Source of the DNA: Tomocerus qinae
Lineage: Eukaryota > Arthropoda > Collembola > Entomobryomorpha > Tomoceridae
Assembly (NCBI GenBank): GCA_020055645.1
Contig: CM034546.1
Coordinates: 139,583,875-139,647,874 of the forward strand
Length of the DNA stretch: 64,000 nt
Direction of reading: 5' to 3'
The notes beneath the pieces were generated by a model that was not told the DNA's origin, searched no databases, and saw nothing but the letters and a program-made list of their open reading frames with translations. Positions 46,201 through 56,847 of this stretch are shown here, piece by piece; within the stretch, counting starts at the first letter, position 1; every line of letters starts with the position of its first letter. Made by a program: the position numbers and the translations under genes.

Positions 46201-49200
46201 CGTTGAAAATCTCCACCTCAAAACAAGCTTCTTTATCAGGGTCCAAGTTGTCCACAATTGGAATGTCGATGTACCTAGACGTCTGAATTTTATAGACCCA
46301 TAATTATTCCGAGGGCTTCAACGATTTTTCATCTCAATTTATTCGGCCAAAAATTAATTGGAATTACAGGCATATACCTCTCCATGCCTGAATGTCAAAG
46401 TCCCCTTCCCTCCTTGAAAATCTTTAGGCGACCTTGCTGAGCCTTCGTGTGTTCTCCACTGCACTGTCACTTCCCCAACAGCCCCGTGTCTTCTCTCCAC
46501 CTCAATAGAAGCAAATTTACAGCTCTCTTTCACTAGCAGACATCGCTTCCTGAAGGAAAAATGCCCAGGGTCTGAAATACAAAACACCATCATCACAATT
46601 CTATAATATAATTGCAGACTGAAAAAAAATACCTGACTATTTATGTTTGGTAGAAGAGGCTAATAGGGAACCTGAAGTGCTGACTGTACTACTTTTAGGC
46701 ATCGCCTCCTCCCATCAACTGCGTACGTAATATATGTGTCGTGGTATAAGTGTACCTCTGTGTAAGGGCGCTATTGTACTAGTATAACTGTTCGTCGGTG
46801 GTTTAACTAGGATAACCGACCCCCGGGTTTCAGTACAACTGTTCCATTCTTAAATACATTGCAAACCCTTAGTTAATTAAACAATTATGTTACTTTATAC
46901 GGATATGATTATAATTTATGCTCAAAATCTTATTAGCTTGATTTACTCAGTCAAATAGTGATAATTGCAAAAACTTTTGGACATCTATTAGATCTATTTG
47001 AACTCTATCCATGGGGCCGCTAGCATAAATGGGTTTTCCACCTATTGGTTTAGGTATGGATCTCCGATTATTACAAGGCTCGCAAACTTGTATGCATGAG
47101 GCTACCATCTGCATCTCTGCAGTGGGACGTTATCGTACACAGCATGTAGTTTTTGTAATATATTGGCCAGGGTATCCTATTTGTGGGAAAAAATTTCATT
47201 ACTTATAATGCTTTTTATTCCAACACATTTAAGGGCCATTGTCAAATCAAAAAATAATATTCATACAGTCATGAATAAATGTGAGCAGGTAATATTTAAA
47301 AAATTACGAAGACATTTGCTTACCGGCATTGTCATGGTAGAATGTCATCCCCTTAAAAACTGACTATGGTTTAATATTTTTTGCCACTGCCTACAAATGC
47401 TAACAATTCAATCCCATTTTCTATATCAATATACCTCTTTTCTTAGTCGGACTCTTTTTTTCCTGTCCTATTCCTTTAATTTTTTCTCCTTTCTTTAGTT
47501 TAACTATCGACAATAATGTTTGGTAATAGGAATCCGTAGGAAACTGATTAATACGCTGACTCTTTTTAATGAAATCTAAAAAATATGTAGGAAATTTCAT
47601 TTTATAAAAAAGTAACAAAATGTGATATGTGAACATACAGATAAATCTTAAATCACACTGTTATAATTTTCATTTAGGATTGTCTGGCTGTCTCACTTTG
47701 ACCCGTCTTTAAATGCATCTCCCTTTTTTAATCTACACATGATTGACAATATGTCCTGTTTACTCAGGCTTTGCAAAATATTTAAGAATGGAACAGTTGT
47801 ACTGAAACCCCGGGGGTCGGTTATCCTAGTTTACCGAACAGTTATACTAGTACAATGGCGCCCTTACACAGAGGTACACATATACATAAGCACGTTCCTT
47901 GAAAGAAAAAAATCAAAATGCGAATGCTCACTTCCTCTAAACCACCGCACCGAAATGGGTTGTTTCATAATAGTCAGCAATTGTCAGCAATCCCAACTAC
48001 GTGAAAATTGTTCTGTTATGTGGCAAGTGGTGGATTTTTTGTAATTTATCAATGTAATGGTTGAGTTTCTTATTATAAGTCTCTGGTGGATGGGCGACCT
48101 CACTAAGGAATAATTCATCGTTATTGTGCTCGATAGATGTCCCACCACTGCATTTGACTGTACATGCACGTTACCTTCAGTGCAGCGGTGGGGCATCTAT
48201 CGAGCGCAATAACGATGATTATTCCTTAGTGCGAGGTCGCCCATCCAACAGAGACTTATAATAAGAAACTCAACCATTCAACTAATGGTTGCACTCCATG
48301 CCTATCTTTCTAAATTTAGTCAAATTTTATAGGGAGCCTATTAATATAAAAATGTTTTTACCTATGTCTCTATCTAAATATCTATCTACCTATCTATGCC
48401 ATTGACAATGCGGCTTTTTGTATTAAAGATCAGCATTCTTTGGAACAATGAAATTCGAGAGTAAAGGATTAGAGATAAGGAATATAATAATAGCGCCGTC
48501 ATGGTCGACTAAGCAATGGTATATATTTTTATACCAATAGCCAATAATAAAAATATGCAGTGAAGCAGATATTCTAAACTGATTTTAACTGATACTATTT
48601 GACAAGAATCTGCGTTTTGGTATTTTGTTTAGAGCTGGAGCAACGTTTATTTCCCACTAGATTCCTTTAAGCCGGTTTACTGACCATTTTGTTTGTAAAA
48701 TTCAATAGTAGTATAAGCATGGGTGGGTTGTTGGTACTTAATCTACTAGGATGTTGGGTAAACGACGACAGTTCGGCTGCCATAGGCCTCGAAATGCTTA
48801 AGCATTGCTACTAGGGCATTGTGTTGGGTGCCTAACAATATCTGGGAGCCTCTGGTCGTAATATTATATGCAAGCAAAATGTTGCCATACTGTGGCTGAT
48901 TGAAAATTGCCAAAAAATCATCGAAAAGACGTTGGAAAACTATGCTAATCGTCAAAAAATTAATATTTGGAGAATAATAAAAAATTGTTGAAAAACCGTA
49001 GAAATATAATGAAAATCGTCGAAAAATAGTCAAAGGTGGATAGAAAGAGATAAAAATTGTTGAAAATACGTCGTGAACTGTTGGAAGTTTTTGAAAAACG
49101 TCGTCAAAAATGATAGGGGATTTTTAAAAACCTGGATAAATGGCTAAAATTGTCAAATGTATTGCCAGTTCGTACGCCGAAAATGCGAAAATATAAAATT

Positions 49201-51835
49201 TTCAAACCATCATCGTTAACAATAATAATTTGCACAGTTGACAAGTTGCCGAGAGCAGTGTCGGTGCGTTTTTGGCCGTCGTCGATGAACGACAGTTGGA
49301 GAAAGAACTCTCTGTCGGGCTGCCATTGGTTGTTATTGACGATCTTGACAGTCACTTCTTGTTCTTGGCAGTTTTGACGGAAAGAGAGGTGTTTGTTGAC
49401 AGGAATGTAGGCAGAGCCCCTTTTAGCAGTTCCGTCCACAGATTCCACTCGGACACGAAAAGAATTGTCCATTCGTCCATGCCGAACTATAGTCACTTGG
49501 AACGCCCCGACGTTTTCTGGCACGGACACTAGGGCGGAGCGGAACTCTACCATCGCCTGCTCAGGAGCCTCTTCTTCATCTTCAGGGGTAGATGCGGAGG
49601 CATTGGACGAAACATTAATTCGGTCATATACCTGTAAACCATCATTTCAGTTTTTATCTCAGCCGAAAGTCATTTGAACCTGAAAGATACACGAATTTAT
49701 TTAATTACTTCTTGCAATTTATATGGCAAGATGGGATGAATGTTTTTGTTGCCCGCAAATCCACGGCAAGCACCAATTCGATAAAAAAGACGGGAGTGCG
49801 GCTGGCTATCTACTGCTCTATAATATTTAAACCGACATTAAAGTTAGAAATGTTATTTTTACATTAGGTAATTTGTGTTTCAGTGCTGTAGGAGAAATCC
49901 ATAAATACGGGTCAAAATAGTATTGGGTAAAAACACCTAAAAAGAAAACCCAAATTTACCTATGTGGATTATGCAAATTCGATGTATACTATGCAACGAC
50001 AAATGAGAAAACGCAACATAAATAATTCAACGACATAAGGAGATAATGCAATGACATTATGTGGATAATGCAAAAACATTTTGTTAAATCGTCTTCAAAA
50101 CTGTGTCTTTATTTTTTACATTCGGTCATTCTGTTTTATATACATTTCCTTATATAGTCAATGCTATAATTTCAATGTCAAAAAGTTTATTTAATTTCAG
50201 GCCACTTAAAATGTAGCATGAGCAGTACCATAAATATTTATTCAATAGTGTCAATAAGGGCAAACTCTGTTTAGCTGTGGTTTTTTTCGGTTTTTAACAA
50301 ATAGGCAATGGAACGACAATACTCATTTATTTCAATTGTATTTTAGAGGACATTTTCTTTTAACGTTTCGTTTAAATTGTACTTGTTGAGAGTTGTCTTC
50401 GATAGACCAGAGGTGATTTAAGAAACAAATAATAATTATTCTCATATAATAGACATTCATTAACATCGACACGCAATCTAAACTAAACAGTAATTGGATA
50501 ACTAATAAATGCTATCCTTTTTACCTTGCACCATCTGGCTCATGTATGCTCTTCATTTACTTCCAATCCACTTCCACTTCCATAGTTGGTTCGACTTGGG
50601 CAGCAGTACTTTTCGCACCTCCAGTATGTGACTCCGTTTACACTAGTATTAGTTTTAGTGTACAAATAGCCTTGAAAACTTAGCTTTTGTCCACCTTTTT
50701 GTGACTTAACGAATTGGACTCCTTCCGATTCGGACATGGTGGCAGTGCAATGGACAAACAACAACTAACACCTTCAACAAGGCATGCATATAGTGTCATC
50801 GATCACTACTAATATTAACCATAATTGACATAATCATTGTAGGAACCTACACCTAAGTTTTTGCATTATCTACTTATGTCTTTGTATTATCTACTATGTT
50901 TTTGCATTATCTACTTGGGTCGTTGCATTATCTCAAATGTCATTGCATTATCTCCTTTGTCGTTCGTTGCATAATATACATCGACATTTGCATAATCCAC
51001 ATAGGTAAATTTGGGTTTTCGTTTTAGGTGTTTTTACACCCAACCGTCAAAAAAAATACCCAACGGTAATTCGGCTTTCGATCAATAAACTCATAATTTA
51101 GTGCCAAATTTAGCTTTAATTGCATTTAAATTATAAAATTCGCAAAATTTAACCACATGGCCTATAGCTGGTTTGATTAATTATAAGGTTAACGTTAAGG
51201 TCATTTACTCTAAAACTCAAGTATCTATTATTGAACGTATTCTTAAGGTTGGGATAAGTTGGAGGTTAATACATTGAAATGTCTGTACAAAAATCTCGAC
51301 TACGGTTGAATGGAAGTGAAAAATGTTAAGGGAAATTTAAAGTACGGATCTAGACCTCGGACCCAAGGCTCTTACATTTTCAAAATGTGGCTTGGTGACC
51401 GAGAAATTGGCACCGACATTTTCGCGCGGTTTTTTTTAATGGCGCGAAAATGTCGGTGCCAATTTCTCGGTCACCAAGCCACATTTTGAAAATGTAAGAG
51501 CCTTGGGTCCGAGGTCTAGATCCGTACTTTAAATATCAAACAAAACCTTTCATTTCAATTCAGCCGTACTCGAGATTTTTGTACAGACATTTCAATGTAA
51601 AAGAGTACCAATGGTGGGTCTTGACACAACACGGTAGATGGCGACTATTCTGTGGCACGTATCCATAAGTATACGTGCCTTCTTAAGTATACTTACTTGG
51701 TCACGGCAAGAACCGCAGCTTCGGTTTCACTGATGTCTTGAAATTTCTTCAAGTCTTTGAACAATTTAATTAGTCCTTGCTTATTGAGTTCTCCGTCTTT
51801 GTAGAAAAGTTGTTGCTTCACTAATATGGAGTCGC
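40213..51835 (-). CDS. Na+/Ca2+ exchanger (SLC8/Calx family), C-terminal exons
   Basis: Exons in order: 51,835-51,697 (linker; [17 protein letters not shown]); 51,649-51,609 (tentative 41-nt exon, AIYRVVSR, like the AFYRIQATR segment); 49,631-49,208 (Calx-beta 1); 46,571-46,378 and 46,282-46,135 (Calx-beta 2); 41,475-41,146 (TM6-7, [18 protein letters not shown]); 40,710-40,532 (alpha-2, [27 protein letters not shown]); 40,452-40,213 (TM9-10, [11 protein letters not shown], stop). The last six exons join in phase. The join from the 41-nt exon to Calx-beta 1 does not, so an exon or splice site is missed. The family exchanges Na+ for Ca2+ across the plasma membrane, with two Calx-beta domains sensing cytosolic Ca2+. 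TM1-5 and alpha-1 are not found between 51.8 and 62.7 kb. Oddities: alpha-2 has Thr in place of the ion-binding Asp814 of NCX1, and Calx-beta 1 has NNN where NCX1 has DDD. It may be a diverged paralogue or non-transporting. Confidence 0.88.
41745..43215. mobile_element. MITE family D, split by a nested TIR element
   Basis: The left part (41,745-41,978: AAGATGCGTTCATTTTGTTA.., attacaatacaaggtgga) and right part (from 43,196: cttgtaatgttggcctctt) together match the intact copies at 56,850-57,115 and 59,628-59,880. Those have arms starting AAGATGC and containing 'attacaaggtgaagacatag'. It lies in an NCX intron on the strand opposite to reading. Confidence 0.75.
41988..43186. mobile_element. Tandem TIR element pair with a 9-bp target duplication (MULE-like)
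   Basis: The outer flanks carry ATCCTTCAC (41,979-41,987 and 43,187-43,195). Copy 1 (41,988-42,922) and copy 2 (42,929-43,186) both start GGGTACCAATTTACAGGGCT and end ..TTTACCC; the TIR core is AGGGCTGTAAwAATAATTAT followed by TTAGGCAGTAAAAAG. They are joined by ATCCTT, a shortened copy of the duplication. Copy 2 is an internally deleted version of copy 1. A 9-bp duplication with GGG ends points to the Mutator-like superfamily. No transposase is present. Confidence 0.8.
43400..43935. repeat. 30-bp minisatellite in an NCX intron
   Basis: Two sub-arrays: 'gaatcttttggatatgcttcgat' type (43,431-43,670, 8 units) and 'gaatatttttgagatccttcgat' type (43,680-43,900, about 8 units). The second shows a 90-bp trimer (units with ccttcg, ctttg, ctttag) repeated twice. 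Decayed units continue to about 44,100. Long frames on both strands (212 and 197 codons) arise because the period is a multiple of 3. Confidence 0.92.
44219..44464. mobile_element. Palindromic hAT-type MITE, family C (second copy)
   Basis: Flanks GATTGCAT and GATTGCAC match 7 of 8. Arms as in 7,679-7,924 (TGGATATGGTAACACACTCT). The unique centre reads in the opposite direction. Confidence 0.87.
44986..45480. repeat. 31-bp minisatellite
   Basis: About 16 units built on 'gtgtcaacatagggttttac' plus 'tacttctagaa'. The array runs into 'ggggtggacacacacatatac', 'aaacttccggaaatt', 'atatagtatagaca', a tail also seen at 56,640-56,715 after a shorter related array (56,565-56,640), so array and tail are parts of one repeat family. 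Confidence 0.9.
46750..47885. mobile_element. 1.1-kb TIR element in an NCX intron
   Basis: The arms 46,753-46,865 and 47,770-47,880 are inverted copies (gtacctctgtgtaagggcgc, taggataaccgacccccggg, aactgttccattcttaaata). The interior has no coding frame I recognise. Target duplication not identified. Confidence 0.72.
48057..48282. mobile_element. Inverted-repeat MITE
   Basis: About 95-bp arms: ATGGTTGAGTTTCTTATTAT..GGATGGGCGACCTC.. and complement, about 92% alike, with a 36-bp centre. 48,283-49,100 then holds worn 'aaaatcgtcgaaaaa' motifs and no exon. Confidence 0.8.
49923..51043. mobile_element. TIR element carrying a FLYWCH exon
   Basis: The ends TTGGGT(gt)AAAAACACCTAAAA, AAACCCAAATTTACCTATGT, GGATTATGCAAAT are inverted at 49,923 and 51,043. 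The arms extend 150-180 bp as 'gataatgcaa.gacat' units. The only frame inside is the FLYWCH finger at 50,737-50,540. FLYWCH fingers are common in Mutator-like transposases. A target duplication was not resolved. Confidence 0.75.
50540..50737 (-). CDS. FLYWCH-type zinc finger, truncated
   Basis: The ATG at 50,737 has a strong context (GCCACCATG). The 65-residue product has [18 protein letters not shown], then [14 protein letters not shown], the F/L/Y-W-C-C part of a FLYWCH finger. The paired His-x-His should follow NEEH, but the frame stops right after H-T, so the second zinc-ligand His is missing. In another frame the next bases would encode HEPD-like residues, so a small deletion is likely. 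The domain binds DNA in transposases and host proteins such as Mod(mdg4). Probably a remnant. Confidence 0.7.
   Translation of the reverse strand: MSESEGVQFVKSQKGGQKLSFQGYLYTKTNTSVNGVTYWRCEKYCCPSRTNYGSGSGLEVNEEHT
51272..51597. mobile_element. Near-perfect palindromic MITE with TA flanks
   Basis: Arms of about 155 bp start CATTGAAATGTCTGTACAAA and contain 'gtacggatctagacctcgga' and 'ttggcaccgacattttcgcg'; the inner 90 bp are virtually identical. The spacer is about 14 bp. TA on both sides (51,270-51,271; 51,598-51,599) fits Tc1/mariner-type insertion. It lies 9-12 bp from the tentative 41-nt NCX exon. Confidence 0.82.
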
Positions 51836-52818
51836 CTTAACAACAAACCACAAATTGGTGTTCAAAACGGACGAAAAAAAGATTACTGTTGTAACCATTG
51901 GTTGTGACAGTGATTCAAATTCTGACCACATTTTTGCCTCTCTCTGATTTGTCCAAATTTTTTGTCACTAGCCAATGAAATTGCAGATTTCATTTACATA
52001 AATCTATATGATTTCCAAAATGCATTTTAAGGGGTAGAATTTAATGAAGCAAATACCGTGAATAGAGAATATTATGCCCTCATGATAAAGAAATGAATAT
52101 TGGGATGAATACTAAATCCGAATCTCATAACAACCTCATTCGCGTGAACATAGTTGAGTTGATGGAAGTATTTGTGAATTGACCCAGCCACGTTGGCTTG
52201 GTGGAGTACTCAGTCGTCTGACTAATCAATGTGTGCTTCCACTGCCAGTACGATTCTTTGGCTGGGTGAAATGGCCGAGGGCTGTTTAAAGGCGAGTGTT
52301 TGAGTTGTCAATGTGGAATTAAGACAAAGGTTAAGCACGAACCCGCAATTACAAGGGCCGTCCTATTGATACCTCGTATATTGTGAGTGTACGTAGAGTA
52401 GCTTTGGATAACCTGTCTTTGTTGGGCTAGTAGACTTCCGATAACAGTCCCACGACAGTGACTCGTAAATGACAGCCTTAGGCTTCTCGGGTATTAATTA
52501 ACAACAATACCAGTGTTGAGGGAGTTGGCAATAGGCCCGTATTGAGGCCTGCGCCCAGTACTATCACTTTGTAGTGAGGCAGTACACCCCATATAACATA
52601 ACATTACTAGTTACTAACATAATTAACCTTAGTGAAGTACCAATGATTTTTTGGAATTGCTTTTATTACTGCGATGGGATGGGTGGCCTGCTGAATTTCT
52701 CTTGAGTGCTAGGTTCCCTCCTTAGCTGGGTTCACTAGTGATATGATAATAATAATAATTTAATAATATGATATCAACCAATTTTGGGTAATCGTATGTT
52801 GGTTCGCAATAACAAATA
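51836..52818. other. No gene seen; repeat fragments
   Basis: 51,900-52,080 resembles the arm of the 18.4-kb element. 52,629-52,745 is the inverted copy of 20,608-20,700. 52,180-52,600 is GC-richer unique-looking sequence with no open frame; I looked for upstream NCX exons here and found none. Confidence 0.45.
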
Positions 52819-54939
52819 TCTTCTCCGGAGAAAGAAGGGCCCTTGGATTATGATGCCCGTGACAACCAAAATAAAATAGGCCATGGGTGTTTTCAAAAAT
52901 TGCACTAAAGATGAAATATTTGTAAATTCATAATTTTATTGCTGCTTTCGGTAAATTTTTGCATTTGCTACGGCCAGTTTAATTTTCGGCGAACTTTCTA
53001 CCAGCTATGGGTAAAACGGATGAAACGAAGCAGAATTATGATCTGCAAACCACCTTTCTTCTGGGCCATGTACAGGAAGACCGGCAAAACCCACTAAATC
53101 ATAAACGAAAGTTTAGGCACTGCTAACCTTTGCATGTCAAAATTTTATATCCAAAAGTATTAGTAGCAAATTGAATGAACTATATAGAATAAAAATATTT
53201 TCTAATGATACTTAGATACTTTTTACCAAGAGGAGGACAAAAGGCAGAAGTTTGTCAAGAAACTTTTAAAGATGTACTCAACATAAAACGGAAGCGTATT
53301 CGAATTATTCAAGATAAGTTAGCCCAAGGTATTCTGTTAGGAAACGATATGAGAGGACGTCATGAAAATAGACCAAATCGACTGGATGCCTTTACATTAG
53401 ACTTAATTAATAGTCATATTCGGGCTTTTCCCACCAATCTTTCTCACTACAAGCGAAATAAAGGTAATCCACTGCAAATGTACTTGGCTCCAGGTCTAAA
53501 TGTGACAAAAATGTTCCGTCTATTTGTTGATGCCAATCCTAACTACGTAAGAGCCCCTTTCTTAAAATCCGCATATGAAAGCCAATTCAAAAGATCAAAA
53601 CTCAAATTTGCAAAATTACGCTCGGATACTTGCAATGACTGCGAAAGATTATTCATCGCTCAGGTATCAGCCGAAACAGATGAAGAACTAAATCGTATTC
53701 AGCAAGAGACAGAAACTCATCATTTATCCGCAGACTCGGCTTACAGAAAAATGAACGGTGACATCCGCATTGCAAGTCAACCCGAAAACAACACCACGGT
53801 TTTATGTGTTGACCTCCAGCAAGTGCTATTCACGCCGACATTGGACAACAAAGATGTATTTTATCTAAGACAGTATTCTACATATAATTTCTGTGTATAT
53901 GACGCTGGGAACGATGATGCCACTATGTACGTTTGGACTGAAAGTGAAGCCACTAGGGGTTCTGAAGAAATACTCTCTTGTCTTTGGAGATGGATACAAG
54001 ACAATGTCCGACCCTTAGAAGACCATGAAAATCGAACCCTTATACTTTGGAGTGACAGGTGCTATGGCCAAAATAATAATTTCGTCACACTAGCTTTTGG
54101 AAAATTATTATTGGCCAGAAAATATTATACATAGTGGAACAGAATATTTTAGTCAGTGGTCACTCATTTTTTGCTTGTGACCATCTGTTTGCTCTTATTT
54201 AGAAACAAAAGAAAATTTGCAAAGCCTTCGTTCCAACAGAATGGGTACCTATAACAAAAGCTTCAAGACCCTCAAGGCCATTTGATGTAAGGATGATGCA
54301 ACTGGAAGACTTTCTGGCTTTTGATGATTTGTTGGAATTCGTGCCACGACCCAATACAATGTTGGTTTCAAGGGCTATGTGGCTGAAGAGAGTGAATTTC
54401 AAGTTCATGTAATCCGAGATCCGTTTACTAGAGGAATGAGAATATCTGATCGGGCTAAATGGCAATATCTATGGCTTGACGACACATTTCAACTTCATCA
54501 ACGAAATCTCCAACCCCTTCCAATAGATAGAAACAAATTTCAAAATCTAATGAGGATGATAGATTTTATACTACCTGAGTATCGTCCTTTCTACATTAAC
54601 TTACCACACTTGTAACTAATTTAATAATCAATCATGCATTTGGCTCCTTCATGTTTTCTAAATTGTCACTAATTTAGTTTACATTAGTCTACTTTATACG
54701 GATTATTCACCTATCGTGTTTAGTGCATATATTACTTCCGTTCCAATTCCAAGTAATGTACTACGATGAGAAAGCTGCAGATTCATTTTGATGTTTAATA
54801 AACGGAACTATAAGCACTAGTTACTCAAACGGTAGTCACAGATTATTGCAGTAAATATTTACGTACACTCTTTTTATCAGTTAAACAATTTTTTGGCACG
54901 ATCATAGCAACCCAAGGGCCCTTCTTTCTCCGGAGAAGA
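52819..54939 (+). mobile_element. 2.1-kb DNA transposon with TIRs
   Basis: Inverted ends TCTTCTCCGGAGAAAGAAGG plus GCCCTTGG at 52,819 and 54,939. Each end is built of two small palindromes (TTCTCCGGAGAA, AAGGGCCCTT). CAAAT lies directly outside both ends (left CAAATA, right CAAATT), a likely short target duplication. It encloses the broken transposase at 53,205-54,615. Confidence 0.82.
53205..54615 (+). pseudogene. Broken DDE-type transposase
   Basis: The main frame 53,205-54,134 (309 codons) has HIRAFPTNLSHYKRNKGNP, a CNDCERLF metal-type pair, TTVLCVDLQQVLFTP (first Asp), FYLRQYSTYNFCVYD, and LILWSDRCYGQNNNF (second Asp). A stop follows, but other frames continue the family pattern: VSGHSFFACDHLFALI (third-acid region) near 54,150-54,200, then after further shifts RAKWQYLW..LPEYRPFYINL to 54,613. 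This 'DLQQ.L.TP ... LWSD.C.GQN ... VSGHSF' family is widespread in animal and oomycete genomes; I do not assign its superfamily. At least two breaks, so inactive. Confidence 0.8.
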
Positions 54940-56092
54940 CAAATTATGAGAAATATAGGCGCCATCTAGACCAGAAATGAATTCTTGAATTTATTTTAAT
55001 GAAACGTGATTATATTGGATGTCACATAGAAAAGTCAGGGATGGTAACAATAATATTTCGCTTGAAATAGTGAACAACATCACTTTATTTTGCGAAATAT
55101 TTCACATGTAATTTTGTTGAAAAGGGAAATAAATTGAAAGGATCCTATAGATTAGATCTGTGAATTTGGGCCCTATGGTAAAGAATATTTTAATTTGATT
55201 GCCCAGTTCTTAATTACTGTGGCCTGGGCCCCTACTTAACCCCATAGGTAACCAAGGATAAATAAAAATCAACAAATAGACTTTAAAATCAGTACATGTG
55301 CATTGTATTGTCATTGTCACAAGGGTAGAGAGTAGAGAATGAAGCTTATCGTTCAGTAGCGTAGGTATCACTAAGGGTACTGAGGATAAGGAGCGTAGTA
55401 TAGTACCCCTTTAGAGAGGGCAGAGCATTAACTGCCCCTTACTCCTGAAAGTTTTATAATACTAAAAGCATGCATTGAAAGCGCTGATTTTCGGTGTTTA
55501 GACATTTTCCAATGCGCTGATCACGAATAAAATAAAATGTCTGAGAATAGCCCAGCGCGGGCACTGTGCATGCGCATAACGGCATAACTAAAATGATTTT
55601 TTTTAAGCTCATGCTCGGTGTTCAACCGTTTTCGTATTCGCTGATTACGAATAAAATAAAATCGATTGTCTGCAAATACTGCAAATACAAACAGTATTCA
55701 AAGTACATTGCAGTACAAAAAAAATTGCTAGGCCTTCGGTCACCAGAGACTTCGTGACGGAAATATATTGACCAAAATTTTTTCCAATGAATGAATGAAC
55801 GGTCAGTGAATGAATTGTTGTAATTACATAACTGTCATGTAATCGGTCATGGCAGTTATTCTACAAATTACATTATTGTCATGTAATCGGTCAGTGAGTG
55901 AATTGTTATGATTACATGACAATAATGTAATAGGCCAATGAAAATCATCGCTATGATTACATTACTGTGATGTAATTGGTAGCGAAAAGGTTAATCGGCA
56001 TTCCATTTTTGTTTATTTAGATAACCAAATATAGCCTATTTTAAACTTTTCATTTTAACAATCCAAATAGATCTATTTCTACTAGAGAGTTG
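54940..56092. other. No gene; weak repeats
   Basis: 55,790-55,990 has worn units 'attacat.actgtcatgtaatcggtca'. 55,735-55,760 resembles 27,200-27,235 (ccttcgg.., acttcgt.ac). No supported frame. Confidence 0.5.
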
Positions 56093-56174
56093 CACGGGCA
56101 GGCAATTTAGTGCCCGTACGGGCACGGGCCGGGCAGCTGCCCGTACGGGCTGCCTGTGCCCGTGCAACTCTCTA
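56093..56174. mobile_element. 82-bp hAT-type MITE with perfect TSD
   Basis: Perfect 8-bp duplication ATTTCTAC (56,085-56,092 and 56,175-56,182). Ends TAGAGAGTTGCACGGGCAGG and complement; the whole element is almost one palindrome of CGGGC motifs (tgcccgtacgggc). Among the smallest MITEs one could expect. Confidence 0.9.
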
Positions 56175-56199
56175 ATTTCTACTATTATTCTACCAAAAA

Positions 56200-56720
56200 T
56201 GTGCACACGGTCCCCTTTTCTCAGGCGAGTTTCTGTTACGGCTTGCTGTAGGTTTTACATTTTGCCCACCCACCTTAGCAAAAGGGGCAAAAGTTTAAAT
56301 CATAGTTCTTCTACCAAAATAGATAGATACGCATCGATGCCTCTTCGTTTACCTAAAAATAGGCTTACTAGAATATCATTCACTCCGATTTTCAATGACA
56401 AACAGTTAGTTTACTTGCGTCAGTTATGTTTAAAAAATTTTTTGTGCTATTTTTGAAACCTTAATTTTACTTTTGTCCACTAGCATTTTGCCCGCCCACT
56501 AGTCACTTTTACCCCCTAGCCACCCGCCTACTAGCCGGTGGCTAATAAAACTCTGTTTTGAAAGTGTGAACATAGTGTCCCACTGCTTCTAGAATAGTCA
56601 ACATAATGTCCCACTCTCCCACTGCGTCAAGTGTCCCCATGGGTAAAATGGGGTGGACACACAGACATACATACTCCTAGAAATTATAGTATAGTATAGA
56701 TAATTAATTATTGCTTTCAT
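56200..56720. repeat. Helentron-like 5' end (inverted) and other repeat fragments
   Basis: 56,203-56,260 is the reverse complement of the Helentron-like 5' end (gttacggcttgctgtagg). 56,470-56,560 is the inverted copy of 20,312-20,420. 56,565-56,715 is the short relative of the 31-bp minisatellite with its tail. Confidence 0.65.
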
Positions 56721-56847
56721 CTGGCTTTCATCAATAACCAAAAGTCGGTCATTGTTTATTACAACCAATGTTCACCTACCAAAATCATGGAAACCATAAA
56801 ATGTCCAATATAATGTGTAGTTATAGTACCGTGAGAGTGATAAGTGT

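Noticed and set aside
47163..47636. Small frames on both strands in the 46.7-47.9 kb element
   Set aside because: Short, low-complexity, Lys-rich, no start context or family match.
48746..49033. 95-codon minus frame between NCX exons as a further exon
   Set aside because: Half of it is simple 'aaaatcgtcgaaaaa' sequence, and it has no NCX similarity or splice sites in phase.
52180..52300. Possible tRNA-derived SINE head (GTTGGCTTGGTGG, A-box-like)
   Set aside because: No B box at the right distance and no second copy in the window.
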